The notes: generated from the letters alone by a model not told the origin. DNA of 64,000 bases from DATJPW01 sp963752855 (GCA_963752855.1 CAVVZX010000045.1:310001-374000), one strand, 5' to 3'; positions 47,292 to 57,593 are shown, numbered from the stretch's first letter. Made by a program: numbers and translations.

Positions 47292-47567
47292 CTAGCTATT
47301 ATACAACTCGCAATTCAGCGGTATCAACTCATTATTTCTCTCCAAAGTCAGCGATTTCGTATCCATGAAAACAACGCTTTCCGGATCGGACTCCTCGATG
47401 GCTATCAACGCCGTCTGAACAATCCCAACAAGAAGTGCCGATCGGGTTTCGCTGAATTCTCGATTGTGTAAACATCAGGGAATAGCGCCCTCTTTGATAC
47501 AAATTACCAGCTCAAGCTGTTGCCCGAAAACTTCGAGTGGCGGCGGAGGATCTATATGCAATTTCAT
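47292..47567 (-). CDS. Hypothetical protein downstream of rlmB (frame broken)
   Basis: About 90 residues. The start MKLHIDPPPPLEVFGQQLEL at 47567 and the end ...ALIAIEESDPESVVFMDTKS then LTLERNNELIPLNCELYNS (stop 47292-47294) are good, protein-like text in different frames. About two shifts (near 47470 and 47420) are needed. It follows rlmB by 47 bases on the same strand and is probably in its operon. I do not recognise the family. The conserved-looking SDPESVVFMDT segment could identify it in a search. Confidence 0.45.
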
Positions 47568-47614
47568 GTCGACATGCTCGAGTTATCGGACACAGGTATT
47601 CTTTTGGCAGGGAT

Positions 47615-48397
47615 TCATTTTAAAGTTCGGGAATTGTTTCTTTTCGCGGCAATCCTTTGTCGTAGTGTCTCTGCGAGGACTATGGCAGCCGTTTGAGATA
47701 CGTTAAGCGATTCGGTTTTCCCGACAATCGGTATGGAAACAACTATCATCACACTTCTCTCGCACCAAGCGACGCATCCCCTTGCCTTCAGAACCGAGCA
47801 CAAAACGCAATTCTACCTGATAAATCAATAGAATATAGCGTACGTCTACCCTCCTGGCTCGTCCCATAGATCCAGAAACCCGAATCTTTCAACTGGTCAA
47901 TGGCCCTGACGAGATTGACTACTCGGATTATCCGGATGTGAGCGGAAGCCCCTGCAGCGGCTTTTTCCACTACGGGAGTGACAGCGACGCTTCGGTCTTT
48001 CGCTATCACCACCGCCAGACGCTCCAAGACACTCGGCGCTCCGAATAATGTTGCCCAGATTAGCCGGATCTTGGACCTGATCCAAAACAAGCGTTGGTCC
48101 CTGGATCGCTTCTTGGCCAAATAGCAGATCATCCAAGTCCGCGTATGGGAACGGCCCCACGCGTGCAGCGACGCCCTGATGATGCTGCGATCCCGTGAGT
48201 GTTGATATTTCATTGACTGAAGACGACTTTATCGAAATCCCGGCGTTCTCTGCTAGAGCAACTAAATCGTCCGCGGACGAAGGGATTCGCGCAAGGTAGA
48301 TTGCCTCGACGCTCCTCTTACCTGCTCTGACGGTTTCCAGCACAGGGTGGACCCCGTAAATCACGTCATAATGGCGCTCGCCCCTGTGTCTGTTCAA
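47615..48397 (-). CDS. rlmB: 23S rRNA 2'-O-ribose methyltransferase RlmB-like (three frameshifts)
   Basis: About 260 residues of the SpoU/TrmH family. The N-terminal substrate-binding part is VIYGVHPVLETVRAGKRSVEAIYLA. Motif 1 is LVLDQVQDPANLGNIIRSAECLGA, motif 2 FVLGSEGKGMRRLV, and motif 3 VSIPIVGKTESLNVSQTAAIVL. These pieces are in three frames; each junction (near 48030, 47805 and 47745) equals one extra base. Homologues methylate G2251 of 23S rRNA using SAM and the trefoil knot. The ATG overlaps the rpoZ stop (ATGA). Confidence 0.87.
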
Positions 48398-48639
48398 TCG
48401 GACTTGGTCGTCACTATGAATTCCGGTTCGTCGGTGGTTTCGGCCGACACGGGTAGGCTCCCGGAAACCTTTCCGGCGGCTATCTCGCGCAAAGACATGA
48501 CTACTTCCCGGTTGTCTCTATCTCTTACCGTGAGAGGAGCGCCTCTTTTGAGTTCTTTTGTCCTCTTGGCCGCCAGGACAACCAAAGCGAAGCGATTCTC
48601 AACTTTTTCCAAGCAATCTTCGACTGTTACGCGTGCCAT
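48394..48639 (-). CDS. rpoZ: RNA polymerase omega subunit
   Basis: The 81-residue protein starts MARVTVEDCLEKVENRFALVVLAAKRTKEL, the omega signature with the conserved NRF and A..R residues, and continues LREIAAGKVSG. Omega helps beta-prime folding and ppGpp binding. It is between yicC and rlmB; the gmk gene often found with yicC is absent. The frame is intact. Confidence 0.93.
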   Translation of the reverse strand: MARVTVEDCLEKVENRFALVVLAAKRTKELKRGAPLTVRDRDNREVVMSLREIAAGKVSGSLPVSAETTDEPEFIVTTKSD

Positions 48640-48651
48640 TTGTTTCTTCCA

Positions 48652-49530
48652 TTATTCGATATTTTGAATTTGTTCGCGGACCTTTTCGAGCTCGGCTTTC
48701 ATTGCCACAACCCTGTGAGCAATCGCCGTGGATGCGGATTTTGATCCTATGGTATTAATTTCCCTGTGCAATTCCTGCAACAGAAAATCCATTTTTCTGC
48801 CTACAGGGGCCGCTTGCGCCGCCAAAGACAGGAACTGCTCCACATGACTTTTTAGACGAGTCAACTCCTCAGTAACATCTGCGCGCTCCGCCAGAAGGGC
48901 AACTTCTTGAAGCAGACGCTCGCGATCCAGTTCCAATCCTCCGGTCAGATCATGCACTCTTTTTTCCAATCGCTCCTTAGCCGCGACTGTCACCTGGTCG
49001 ACCAACGGCAGGATCTCTTCCGCTGTCGCTCTAATAGCGCTCAATCTAATTTCTATGTCCTGCCAAAGCGCGGTTCCTTCAGTTTTCCGCATTGAATCGA
49101 GGGCAGCCAAGGCTTGCCCTAAACTCTCTTCGAGCGCATGCCATTCAATTTGCACCGCTTCTTGCTTTTCCCGGGGGACAATAATGTCATTCAGATGCGT
49201 CATCTCGGAGAGTGTTATGTCTCCTGCCAGCGACAAACGACTCTTTAGTTCGGACAAGCAGTTATAGTAGGCCGTAGCCAAGCCGTGGTCCACCATGAGT
49301 TCCACGAGGCTGCCCGTCCCCCCGATTCGACTGATTACAACGTCGAGCTTTCCTCTTTGAGCCTTTGTGGAGACGGTCTTCCTGATCTCCGGTTCGAAGA
49401 CGGCGTAAGTCCTCGGAAGCCTGACGGAAATATCCAGGAACCGATGGTTGACCGCCCGAATTTCGGTTTTGATTTCGACTTCTCCCAGAACTGTTCGACC
49501 ATAACCAAAACCCGTCATACTTTTTATCAT
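48652..49530 (-). CDS. yicC: YicC-family endoribonuclease
   Basis: The 292-residue protein begins MIKSMTGFGYGR, the invariant YicC start. It continues with EIRAVNHRFLDISVRLP, and the C-terminal DUF1732 part ends with HVEQFL...GRKMDFLLQELHREINTIGSKS. The YicC family has been linked to RNA turnover as an endoribonuclease. ATG at 49530 follows the overlap with the upstream gene (ATGA with the DUF4416 stop). The frame is intact. Confidence 0.93.
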   Translation of the reverse strand: MIKSMTGFGYGRTVLGEVEIKTEIRAVNHRFLDISVRLPRTYAVFEPEIRKTVSTKAQRGKLDVVISRIGGTGSLVELMVDHGLATAYYNCLSELKSRLSLAGDITLSEMTHLNDIIVPREKQEAVQIEWHALEESLGQALAALDSMRKTEGTALWQDIEIRLSAIRATAEEILPLVDQVTVAAKERLEKRVHDLTGGLELDRERLLQEVALLAERADVTEELTRLKSHVEQFLSLAAQAAPVGRKMDFLLQELHREINTIGSKSASTAIAHRVVAMKAELEKVREQIQNIE

Positions 49531-50066
49531 GAGGTCACCGCAGTTTCCTTGAGACAGCACTTATAATTATCTCTGATCCTGTTAAGAATATCTATTAAGA
49601 CGGGATCAGCATAATCAGGGTAAGTCCATTCGAGCGGGCGATATGTTCCTCCCCGAAAGACAAGAGTGAGATCGGCAAAAATACCTTCACCGAGGTAAAT
49701 CCTGTGGGCATTGTCTTTGCCCGTCGCCAGCACAAAGTTGCCTAGGCTTAGCAGAGCCGGATCCAGATTAACTCTCCTTTTGCCGTGCTTCGTATATGAT
49801 TGCTCCACCCTGTTAGTCAAGAGTTTAATAGATACCAGCGAACTTTTGTCCACTAGTTGAGCGAATGACCATAACCATCTAAATATCCCTGGTCCCATTT
49901 CTCGATCATAGTAATCGGTGTAATTGAACAGAATCGGGCCGATTTGTTCTTGTATAGGACCCAATTCCTTCGCCAATTGGATCGAGATTTCTTGAATTAG
50001 ATCGTCGTGAGGCGTAAGGGCGCTTATAACCAGTCTCGCGGATTCGGGGATTTTGGGTACGCTCAT
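49527..50066 (-). CDS. DUF4416 protein
   Basis: The 179-residue protein has the family marks LFNYTDYYDREMGPGIFRWLWSF and RRVNLDPALLSLGNFVLATGK, then GRTYRP-like GGTYRPLEWTYPDY near the C-terminus. DUF4416 is frequent in deltaproteobacteria beside yicC; its role is unknown. It overlaps yicC by four bases. The frame is intact. Confidence 0.85.
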   Translation of the reverse strand: MSVPKIPESARLVISALTPHDDLIQEISIQLAKELGPIQEQIGPILFNYTDYYDREMGPGIFRWLWSFAQLVDKSSLVSIKLLTNRVEQSYTKHGKRRVNLDPALLSLGNFVLATGKDNAHRIYLGEGIFADLTLVFRGGTYRPLEWTYPDYADPVLIDILNRIRDNYKCCLKETAVTS

Positions 50067-50088
50067 AACGGCTCCTGTAGGCCATTGT

Positions 50089-50463
50089 CTACAACTTCCT
50101 TATTTTTTCTTCCTCCTCTTCCGATGTCTTGCAGTCGATGCATTGAGTGGTCACCGGCCGCGCTTCCAATCGTTTGAAATCAATGGGTTCTCCGCATACC
50201 TCACAAAACCCGAACGTGCCATCGTCAATTTTTTCCAAAGTCTTCTTTATCTTGCTGATCAATTTGCGTTCCCTGTCGCGTATCCGTAGTTCAAAGTTCC
50301 TGTCAGATTCCATAGAGGCTCGATCAGTAGGATCAGGAAAGGAGGTCTTGCCTTCAGTGTCAACCATATCGTCTACTGTTTTACCGGCGCCCCGGACCAA
50401 TTCATCCAGTTGTTTCTGAAGCACGCCCCGGAAATATTCCAGGTCTTCCTTTTTCAATTTCAT
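50089..50463 (-). CDS. dksA: DksA/TraR-family zinc-finger protein
   Basis: The 124-residue protein has a coiled-coil N-terminal part (MKLKKEDLEYFRGVLQKQLDEL), the DPTDRASMESDRNFELRIRDRERKL tip region with acidic residues, and the zinc finger CEVCGEPIDFKRLEARPVTTQCIDC. DksA acts with ppGpp in the RNA polymerase secondary channel. ATG at 50463 has GGAGGAAT upstream. It precedes the DUF4416-yicC-rpoZ-rlmB group by only 22 bases and may be co-transcribed, which would place two RNA-polymerase-associated proteins in one operon. Confidence 0.92.
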   Translation of the reverse strand: MKLKKEDLEYFRGVLQKQLDELVRGAGKTVDDMVDTEGKTSFPDPTDRASMESDRNFELRIRDRERKLISKIKKTLEKIDDGTFGFCEVCGEPIDFKRLEARPVTTQCIDCKTSEEEEEKIRKL

Positions 50464-50585
50464 GCTATTCCTCCAACAATAGTAGATTGCTAGAGCCTCA
50501 GTGCACAATCAAGTCGCGATGAACTCCATCATTTATAGATGCGCCAATTTCATGGAGGATTTGCTGAAATCGCTCCATCCAAAGT

Positions 50586-51587
50586 TCAGACCGAGAATTT
50601 GACTTCACCACGCCCCAGTAAATCATGGAGATGCACGATCCCCGTGAGTTCTCTATTCTCGTTAAGCACGGCCAATGCCGTAATAAGTTTTCTCTCCATA
50701 ATTTCCAGCGCTTCAGCAGCGGTTCTGTGTTCATATATCGTCATAGGGTTTTCCGTCATGAGGTCCTTTGAGCAACATTCGTGGACAGACGGTCCTCTCT
50801 CCAGCGAGCGTCTAAGGTCCCCGTCAGTTATGATTCCTAATAGACGGTTCCCGGAAGTCACCAGCGTAAAACCAAGGTTTTGCCGGCTGATGCTGGACAG
50901 AATTTCGTGAAGCGACGCATTTTCATCTACCTCGGGCGTCGCGTGTCTATCCAGCATAATGTCTTTTACCTTTAGATTTAATCGCTCTCCCAAACTGCCC
51001 GCGGGATGATGCTTAAGAAAGTCCTGTTCTCGAAAACCGCGTCTGATCATCAAAGAAATCGCCAGAGCGTCACCCAGTGAAAGAGCGGCTGTAGTACTTG
51101 CTGTAGGGGCCAAATTCAACGGACAAGCCTCTCGCGGAACTCTACAATCCAGCACCACATCCGCCATGCGGGCTAAAGTGGATGAAGTTGCGCCCGTTAT
51201 TGCAACAATACGAGACCCTCTCTTCTTGATAGTGGCGGCCACCGAGGTAATTTCGGGCGTTTCACCGCTGTTGGACATGGCCAGGAGTGCGTCATCTCTA
51301 CCAACTATGCCTAGGTCTCCATGGAGCCCCTCAACCGGGTGCAGGAAAATAGCAGGTGACCCAGTGCTGGTAAGAGTCGCGGCTATTTTTCGTCCAATGA
51401 GTCCCGATTTCCCAATGCCCGTAATGATGATTCGTCCGCGTAGAGAGTATAACAAATCTACGGTGTTATCGAAATTTTCGTCCAGCCGTCCCATGACCGA
51501 GCGAATACCTTCAATTTCCACTTCGAGAACTTGTCGAGCAATTTCAATGGCTCGACTGTCGGCTTTACAAATTTCTTGAAATCGCAT
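50586..51587 (-). CDS. kdsD: Arabinose-5-phosphate isomerase (KdsD/KpsF type)
   Basis: The 333-residue protein has a SIS sugar-isomerase domain (RIIITGIGKSGLIGRKIAATLTSTG, HGDLGIVGRDDALLAMSNSGET, DCRVPREACPLNLAPTAS) and two C-terminal CBS domains (VKDIMLDRHATPEVDENASLHEIL and DLMTENPMTIYEHRTAAEAL). It makes arabinose 5-phosphate for the Kdo of lipopolysaccharide, indicating a Gram-negative envelope. The ATG lies within the 3' end of glmM. The frame is intact. Confidence 0.94.
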   Translation of the reverse strand: MRFQEICKADSRAIEIARQVLEVEIEGIRSVMGRLDENFDNTVDLLYSLRGRIIITGIGKSGLIGRKIAATLTSTGSPAIFLHPVEGLHGDLGIVGRDDALLAMSNSGETPEITSVAATIKKRGSRIVAITGATSSTLARMADVVLDCRVPREACPLNLAPTASTTAALSLGDALAISLMIRRGFREQDFLKHHPAGSLGERLNLKVKDIMLDRHATPEVDENASLHEILSSISRQNLGFTLVTSGNRLLGIITDGDLRRSLERGPSVHECCSKDLMTENPMTIYEHRTAAEALEIMERKLITALAVLNENRELTGIVHLHDLLGRGEVKFSV

Positions 51588-52919
51588 CGGCCACCATATT
51601 TACGACCAGCTTCACTTCTTCTTCATCTTCACCTTCGGCCATTACCCGGCACATGGATTGAGTGCCGGAATAACGGACCAGGAGCCTCCCTCTGTCCTTC
51701 AGGCGGTTCGAGCATTCTTCAATAGTTTTCCGGACGGCCGGCACTTCGTTCAGATCTCTCTTTACGGTTACCTCAATATTTCTTGAGAATCTGAGGATAT
51801 TTCTTCACGCGGGAAGCGAGTTCCGATAGGGGTTTTCCTGTGTCTTGCATGACTCTGAGGACTTGAAGAGCCGACACAATGCCGTCTCCCGATGTGTTTC
51901 TGTCCAGGAAGATCAAATGGCCGGACTGCTCTCCGCCGAAATTGTAACCATCCTTTCTCATTCTCTCCACAACATAGCGGTCGCCAACAGGAGTGCGAAC
52001 CAGCGTCCCTCCCATCTCCTTCATAGCAATTTCAAGACCGAGGTTGCTCATTACCGTGGCCACCAGGGTATTCTTGTTCAATTCACTCCTTTTCATCATA
52101 TCCCAAGCAATCAGGCCCATGATCCTATCACCGTCGACTTCGGCGCCATGTTCATCCGCAAAGATGACTCTGTCTCCATCACCATCCAGCGCAATTCCCA
52201 AATGCGCGCCCGTGCGCCGGACTTCGGCGCGACATAACTTCAGGATGCAAAGAACCGCACTTGTGATTGATGTTCCGGCCATCCGGATTTACTCCCAACG
52301 AAATAATTTCCGCGCCCAATTCCTCAAATACCAGTGGAGCCGCTTTGTATGCGGCTCCATTCGCACAATCAAGCACTATGCTTATCCCGTCCAGAATCAT
52401 GTGACGCGGGAAACTATTTTTTACGAACACCACGTATCGGCCGAGAGCATCGTCGATACGCGAGATTTTTCCTATTTTCTCCCCCGTGGGTCGTATCTCA
52501 TCTATATTCTCAGAGAAGATCATCTCCTCGATCTTCTGTTCCACTTCGTCCGACAATTTGAACCCGTCTTTTGCAAAGAACTTGATGCCATTATCCTGAA
52601 AAGGGTTGTGTGAGGCCGAAATTACAGCTCCTGCGTCACATCTCATGTTGTTGGTAAGAAAGGCTATTCCCGGAGTAGGAATAGGCCCTACAAGAAGAAC
52701 GTCAACTCCCATTGAACAGATGCCGGCGCTCAGGGCCGTCTCCAACATATAACAGGAGATTCTGGTATCCTTCCCCACAAGTATTCTATGTCGTTTCCCG
52801 GGTTGGCCCAAAGCGACATAGGCGATAGCCCGGCCCAGCCTCAACGCGGTTTCAGCGGTCATGGGCTCCAGATTGGCAACACCTCTGACGCCGTCCGTAC
52901 CAAAAAGTCGCTTAGACAT
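51565..52919 (-). CDS. glmM: Phosphoglucosamine mutase (two frameshifts)
   Basis: About 450 residues. It starts MSKRLFGTDGVRGVANLEPM and has the phosphoserine loop VISASHNPFQDNGIKFF, the metal loop LGIALDGDGDRVIFAD, the sugar loop GGEQSGHLIF, and the phosphate loop LVRYSGTQSMCRVMAEG. It converts glucosamine 6-phosphate to the 1-phosphate for peptidoglycan and lipopolysaccharide. Extra bases near 52236 (after HPEVM) and 51776 (after YPQIL) shift the frame; joined text is HPEVM-RAEVRRTGAHL and YPQIL-RNIEVTVKRDL. Being essential, this gene argues that the shifts are sequence errors. Confidence 0.93.
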
Positions 52920-53168
52920 TCACAACTCTCGCGTGAATTCGATTTGAGGAATTCTACCAAGTTCCAAAAGTCTTGGTATAACCTGTAAATACCTCTTAAA
53001 TAATTGGAGGCCTCATAGAAGTTTTAAGAAAAAATCGTTCCCGTATCTCTTGAAAAATATTTAATCCACCTGTATACCATGTCAGGCTTTCCATAACAAG
53101 TTTTTTCTGAACGCCCGCAGAGCAAGTCCTGAACTGACCTCAGCGCAGGCGCCCGTGTGCATGAACTT

Positions 53169-54024
53169 ATGATAGATTTGCATGTTCATACTAAAGCGTC
53201 AGACGGCACATTGTCTCCTGAGGAAGTAGTGCGCCACGCAGCCTCGAAGGGCCTTAAGGCCATCGCTATTACTGATCATGACACGCTGGACGGACGTACC
53301 ACGGGCCCAATTTGAAGGAGCGCGACAAGGCATAGAAGTGATTTCAGGAATTGAAATCAGCGCCCACTGGGACAATGGCATACTACACATCCTTGGCTAT
53401 TATGTTGACCTGGAGCATGCGGGGTTGAAGAAGTCCCTTGATTTCTTGCAGAATGGACGACACGAACGCATCCCGAAAATTATTTTCAAGCTCGCCGCTC
53501 ACAAAATTCACATCTCACCGGCGGAAGTGGAATTCGAAGTTTCCGGCGGAGTACCAGGACGTCCACATGTGGCCAACGTCATGGTAAAAAAGGGTTATGT
53601 GAAAAATGTTCAAGAAGCGTTTGATTTGTACCTGAAAAAAGGAGCGCCTGCGTACGTGGACAAGGCTAAACTCCCTCCGACGGAGGCTATGCGGGTCATC
53701 GCCGATGCAGCGAAACTTTGCGTTCTGGCGCATCCTTACTCTCTTAATATCGAATCGCCTGAACAATTTGAAAAAATTATAAGGACTTTCATGCCCTATG
53801 GGTTGAGAGGGATCGAGGCATACCACCCCAAACATACTGCCGCACAGACGGAGTTTTTCCTCAATATGGCGTCAAAGCTGAATCTGGCAGTCACTGGAGG
53901 CACCGATTTTCACGGTTCAAATAAGCCGGAGATTGAAATCGGGACCTGGCCGGAGATTGGCGCGCTGCCCTATTCAATCCTCTTAGATCTTAAGAAGAAG
54001 ATCGAAGAAAACTCGCGCCGCTGA
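53169..54024 (+). CDS. PHP-domain phosphoesterase (one frameshift)
   Basis: About 285 residues. PHP motif I is MIDLHVHTKASDGTLSPEE, motif II AIAITDHDTLDG, motif III ISGIEISAHWDNGILHILGY, and the late motifs VLAHPY and VTGGTDFHG are complete. The family includes the YciV/TrpH nucleases (RNase AM) acting on 5'-ends or on 3',5'-nucleotide bisphosphates. An extra base near 53298 (GACGGACGTACC) breaks the frame after TLDG. The start ATG at 53169 is 250 bases from glmM, which diverges from it. AT-rich sequence at 52990-53080 probably contains both promoters. Confidence 0.88.
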
Positions 54025-54087
54025 CTCCAACCGCGAACAAACGCCGGAAAACTCCGACTCCGGGCCGAACAGGCCAAACTCCGGACC

Positions 54088-55424
54088 ATGATTGGCGAAA
54101 GAGTAGCCATAGTCGGTTTGGACGGCGTTCCGTTCTCGTTACTGGAACAGTTTCTTTGACGCAGGACTGATGCCGAATTTGGCGGACATAGCCAGGCACG
54201 GGACATTCCTGAGAATGACGACCTCTCTGCCCGCTGTTTCATCTGTGGCCTGGACCTCCTTTATGACCGGCAAAAACCCCGGTGAACACGGGATTTTCGG
54301 CTTCACGGAATTGAAAAGCCGTGAAATCAGTCTGCGATTGCCGTCCTTTGATGACATTCGTCGTCCTGCGATCTGGCATATCTGCGATAATGTCGATTCT
54401 ATAGTGGTCAATCTTCCCTTCACATACCCTGCCCGGCCGCTTCGAGGAGTTCTAATTTCGGGATTTGTTGCGCCGATATTCGAGAGAGCGGTCTACCCTC
54501 AGTCGCTGATGGATTGGCTCAGGTCAAGGAACTACAGGATTGATGTGGATACGGTCAAGGCCCGACAGGACCCGGAGATTCTGATTAGCGATCTGTTCGA
54601 CACAATGAACACGCATGAGGAAGTCATGTTTGCGCTGATGGCGCAGCAGCCCTGGGACCTGTTTATCGGCGTGATCACCGGAACCGACAGACTTCACCAC
54701 TTCTTGTTTGACGCTTGTTCTGACTCCTCACATCCTCGCCATCGGGATTGCATCGATTATTACCGGAGAATCGACCACTTTTTCGGTCGTTTGCGAGAAA
54801 AGCTTGGGGCCGGGACCAAATTGATAGTTCTTTCGGACCACGGATTTACGCATCTGAAAACTTCCGCTGCAACTCAATTATATTCTCAAGACGCTGGGTT
54901 ACTTGCGGTTCACACGCACCGACCCCCAGTCGATAAATGATGTTCATGCCGACTCTCCGGCATTTGCCCTGGATCCCACGAGGATATATATCAACTCCCG
55001 AGAAAAATTCGAGAAAGGCGCACTGAGCGCCCACGCGGCGGCGGACGTCCGCACGAAGCTCCGCGAAGATTTGAAGAGAATGCGGCTCTCAGATGTCGGC
55101 ATCCGGGACTGTGCCGATACGGAAGCTGACGAGCCTTTGTTCGCGGATGTGTTATGTAAAGAAGAGATCTATCAAGGCGATTGCCTGGACATCGCTCCCG
55201 ATCTGGTGGTGGTTCCCAGGAGAGGCTATGACGTCAAGGCGTCTGTTGGCGCGAACGCTCCCACGAGCGATGACATATTTACCGGGATGCACACTCATGA
55301 TGACGCTTTCTTGATCATTAACGACTCGTCGTATTCTTGCGGCTTGTCCGAAGTGACGATCTCGGATGTGGCCGGCTTGATAATAGATGCGCTGGGTGGC
55401 CCCCGATGCTCCACGTTGTCCTGA
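54088..55424 (+). CDS. Alkaline-phosphatase-superfamily phosphodiesterase/nucleotide pyrophosphatase (two frameshifts)
   Basis: About 445 residues. The first strand is VAIVGLDGVPFSLLEQF, and the nucleophile region SLPAVSSVAWTSFMTGKNPGEHGIFGF carries the catalytic Ser/Thr. GVITGTDRLHHFL and LIVLSDHGFTHL supply later metal ligands. The family hydrolyses phosphodiesters; bacterial members also act on nucleotides or glycans, and no specific substrate is readable. Extra T residues near 54155 (CTTTGAC) and 54899 (GGGTTAC) split it into three frames; joined text is EQFL-DAGLMPNLADI and DAG-YLRFTRTDP. The 3' end overlaps trmL by 19 bases. Confidence 0.85.
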
Positions 55425-55867
55425 TCAATCCTGAAATCCCCCCCAATACCGGAAATATCGGTAGGCTTTGTTGCGCTGTTGGAGCGACCTTACATCTGGT
55501 TCGACCGTTGGGATTCAACCTGGATGATCGTTCATTGAAACGTGCGGGTCTGGATTACTGGGAAAAGGTTGATCTCGTGGTATGGGAAGGAATCGAAGAC
55601 TATTTGGCCTCAGTAGGTCCTGATCGAATGGTTCTCACGAGCAGCAAGAGAGGAGAAATCTATCATCAGATAAGATACCGAGCCGGCGATCATATTGTTT
55701 TCGGACCGGAGACATCCGGCTTGAAACCTGAGTTTTTTCAGTCGCTACCCAGCCGTGTGGCAAGGATTCCTATTGATTTGACCAAGGTGCGCAGCCTCAA
55801 CCTGTCGACCTCCGTGGGCATAGTGGTCTACGAAGCGCTGAAACAGCTTAATGCCTTCCCGGAATGA
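55406..55867 (+). CDS. trmL: tRNA (cytidine/uridine(34)-2'-O)-methyltransferase
   Basis: The 153-residue SPOUT methyltransferase is of TrmL length. Motifs are LINPEIPPNTGNIGRLCCAVGATLHLV, LGFNLDDRSLKRAGLDYWEKV, FGPETSGLKPEF and IPIDLTKVRSLNLSTSVGIVVYEALKQ. It methylates the wobble base ribose of leucine tRNAs. ATG at 55406 lies inside the end of the preceding gene. The frame is intact. Confidence 0.93.
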   Translation: MLHVVLINPEIPPNTGNIGRLCCAVGATLHLVRPLGFNLDDRSLKRAGLDYWEKVDLVVWEGIEDYLASVGPDRMVLTSSKRGEIYHQIRYRAGDHIVFGPETSGLKPEFFQSLPSRVARIPIDLTKVRSLNLSTSVGIVVYEALKQLNAFPE

Positions 55868-55937
55868 TTACGCAGAGCAATATGTTCTGTTGGGCTCAAG
55901 GAATGACCGATGTGAGGCTTGCCGCTCGGCTAGTTGA

Positions 55938-56303
55938 TCACGCCTGAGGTGGTTTGGCCAAAAGCCCGTTGACCTTTGTGAGCAACTCCTCCATGTCGCC
56001 TGATTTGGTTACGAATGCGTCAGCCATCGCAGCGGTGGGTCCGACATCTGAATATTGGTAAGCGGAGCTTATAACTACAGGAATTTGAAGTTTCAGGCGG
56101 CGAAACTTTTCGAGAAATTTTCGTCCCCCCATCCCAGGCATTTTCAGGTCCAAGATGATAAGGTCCGGGGTACTACTCAGGAGCGTTTTCAGGGCCTCCT
56201 CTCCCGTGGCGACTTGCAGCATTTTATGGCCCTGCTCTTCAAAGACTTCTTTATACAGAAGCCTTACCGCGCTTTCGTCCTCCACGTGAAGGATGGTGCT
56301 CAT
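55938..56303 (-). CDS. Single-domain response regulator
   Basis: The 121-residue receiver domain has no output domain. The acidic pair is in ILHVEDESAVRLL, the phospho-acceptor Asp in LIILDLKMPGMGG, the switch Ser in VVISSAYQ, and the Lys in FVTKSGDMEELL. It may take a phosphate from a distant kinase, possibly the hybrid kinase at 61.7-63.3 kb (inference). The stand-alone gene lies between convergent trmL and divergent ldcA. Confidence 0.88.
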   Translation of the reverse strand: MSTILHVEDESAVRLLYKEVFEEQGHKMLQVATGEEALKTLLSSTPDLIILDLKMPGMGGRKFLEKFRRLKLQIPVVISSAYQYSDVGPTAAMADAFVTKSGDMEELLTKVNGLLAKPPQA

Positions 56304-56433
56304 TGGCCCCTCCGAGGTCTATGTTAAGCGGTCGAGCGCTCGCGTGCAACGAAAAAAACTTTAAAACTTGTTAGGGGTTGACCCTGAACCTCGACGCTGC
56401 TAAGGGCAGTCATATCCGAGGAGTAAAGAGGTT

Positions 56434-57395
56434 ATGGCGGAAAAAAAAGGGTTCACAACCGGCAAGAGATTATTAATTCCCGCGGCGCTTAAATTTGGCG
56501 ACATGGTGGGAGTGATATCAGCGTCCGGCCCGGTTTCCTACGATCTGCTGAGCCAAGGAATACTTTTTCTCAAGGAATTGGGGTTCCGAGTCAAGACCGG
56601 ACGCTATTTATATGAAAAGAGCGGATATCTCGCCGGAGCGGACGCTCAGAGACTGGAAGATCTGAACGCAGTGTTAGGCGATCCTGAGGTACGCGCTGTC
56701 TTCTTTGCGCGGGGCGGATATGGAGTCATGAGACTTCTGGATCGTTTGGACCGAGAATCCATAATTCAGGACCCGAAAATTCTTCTCGGAATGAGTGATA
56801 TTACGGCCCTTCAGTTGTCTGTGTTGTCTAGATTTAATCTGCTCACTTTTTCCGGGCCCGATGATAGCGGGCCAAGTAGGCGAAGGCCTGGACGACGTAT
56901 CGAAAGAATGGTTGGTCAGGGCCCTGACCGAGCCTTTGGACGGTCGCAACCTCTGGCCTCCGGATTCGTCGATCCGGGTACTTCGAAAAGGCTCGGCTCA
57001 AGGGAGACTGATCGGTGGATGCCTGTCACTGGTGACCGCGCTTATGGGAACGCCGCACGCTCCGGATTTTGCAAATTCAATCTTGTTTCTTGAGGATATC
57101 AACGAGCCACCATACCGGATCGACAGGATGTTGACTCAACTTAGATTAGCGGGCGCGCTGGAAAAAGTGGAAGCGTTTCTATTGGGGCGTTTCCTGAGGA
57201 CCGGATGGCGAAGATTTGGGACAGGAAGTCGACAAAATACTACTGGAATTGACGGCAGACAGGCCCGTGCCGATTATCTCGGGATTTCCTCACGGCCATG
57301 TTCTTCCCAATGTAACCCTTCCTCATGGAGCGCCGGTTCGCTTGGAGACGGATCAAGCGATGCTGGAAGTAAGGCTTAGCCTTGACAGCGCCTGA
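56434..57395 (+). CDS. ldcA: LD-carboxypeptidase (two frameshifts)
   Basis: About 320 residues of the peptidase S66 family. The start LKFGDMVGVISASGPV, the Ser region FFARGGYGVMRLLDRLD, and ...GMSDITALQLSVL in the first frame are followed in another frame by GGCLSLVTALMGTPHAPDF and LFLEDINEPPYRIDRMLTQL. A third frame has the catalytic His segment PIISGFPHGHVLPNVTLPHGAPV. Extra bases near 56860 (CCC) and in 57200-57225 explain both shifts. LdcA cleaves the terminal D-Ala from tetrapeptides during murein recycling. TGA is at 57393-57395. Confidence 0.88.
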
Positions 57396-57411
57396 GCGCC
57401 TAAGTTAGATT
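57382..57411 (+). promoter_or_regulatory. Likely promoter of tRNA-Ser(TGA)
   Basis: TTGACA at 57382-57387 lies in the last codons of ldcA. After 18 bases TAGATT follows at 57406-57411, and the tRNA begins at 57419. The -10 box is eight bases from the tRNA, which is normal for a short leader or direct start. Confidence 0.45.
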
Positions 57412-57418
57412 CACCCGT

Positions 57419-57504
57419 GGAGGGATGGCCGAGTGGTTTAAGGCGGCGGTCTTGAAAACCGTTGACCGAAAGGTCCGGGGGTTCGAATCCCTCTCCCTCC
57501 GCCA
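57419..57504 (+). tRNA. tRNA-Ser (anticodon TGA)
   Basis: The 86-base serine tRNA has acceptor stem GGAGGGA/TCCCTCC, D-arm GGCCGAGTGGTTTAAGGC, anticodon loop CTTGAAA (anticodon TGA), a variable arm, T-arm GGGGGTTCGAATCCCTC, and encoded CCA. Its last 31 bases (57474-57504) recur in altered form at 61078-61107, as expected if an element integrated here. Confidence 0.95.
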
Positions 57505-57593
57505 GCAACTGGCCGAAATGATTCTCCCCCCGGCCAAAATTCTTCAATAAATCTTTCTGCAAACTTTCTGCAAATTTTGATCAGGTTTTCTTT

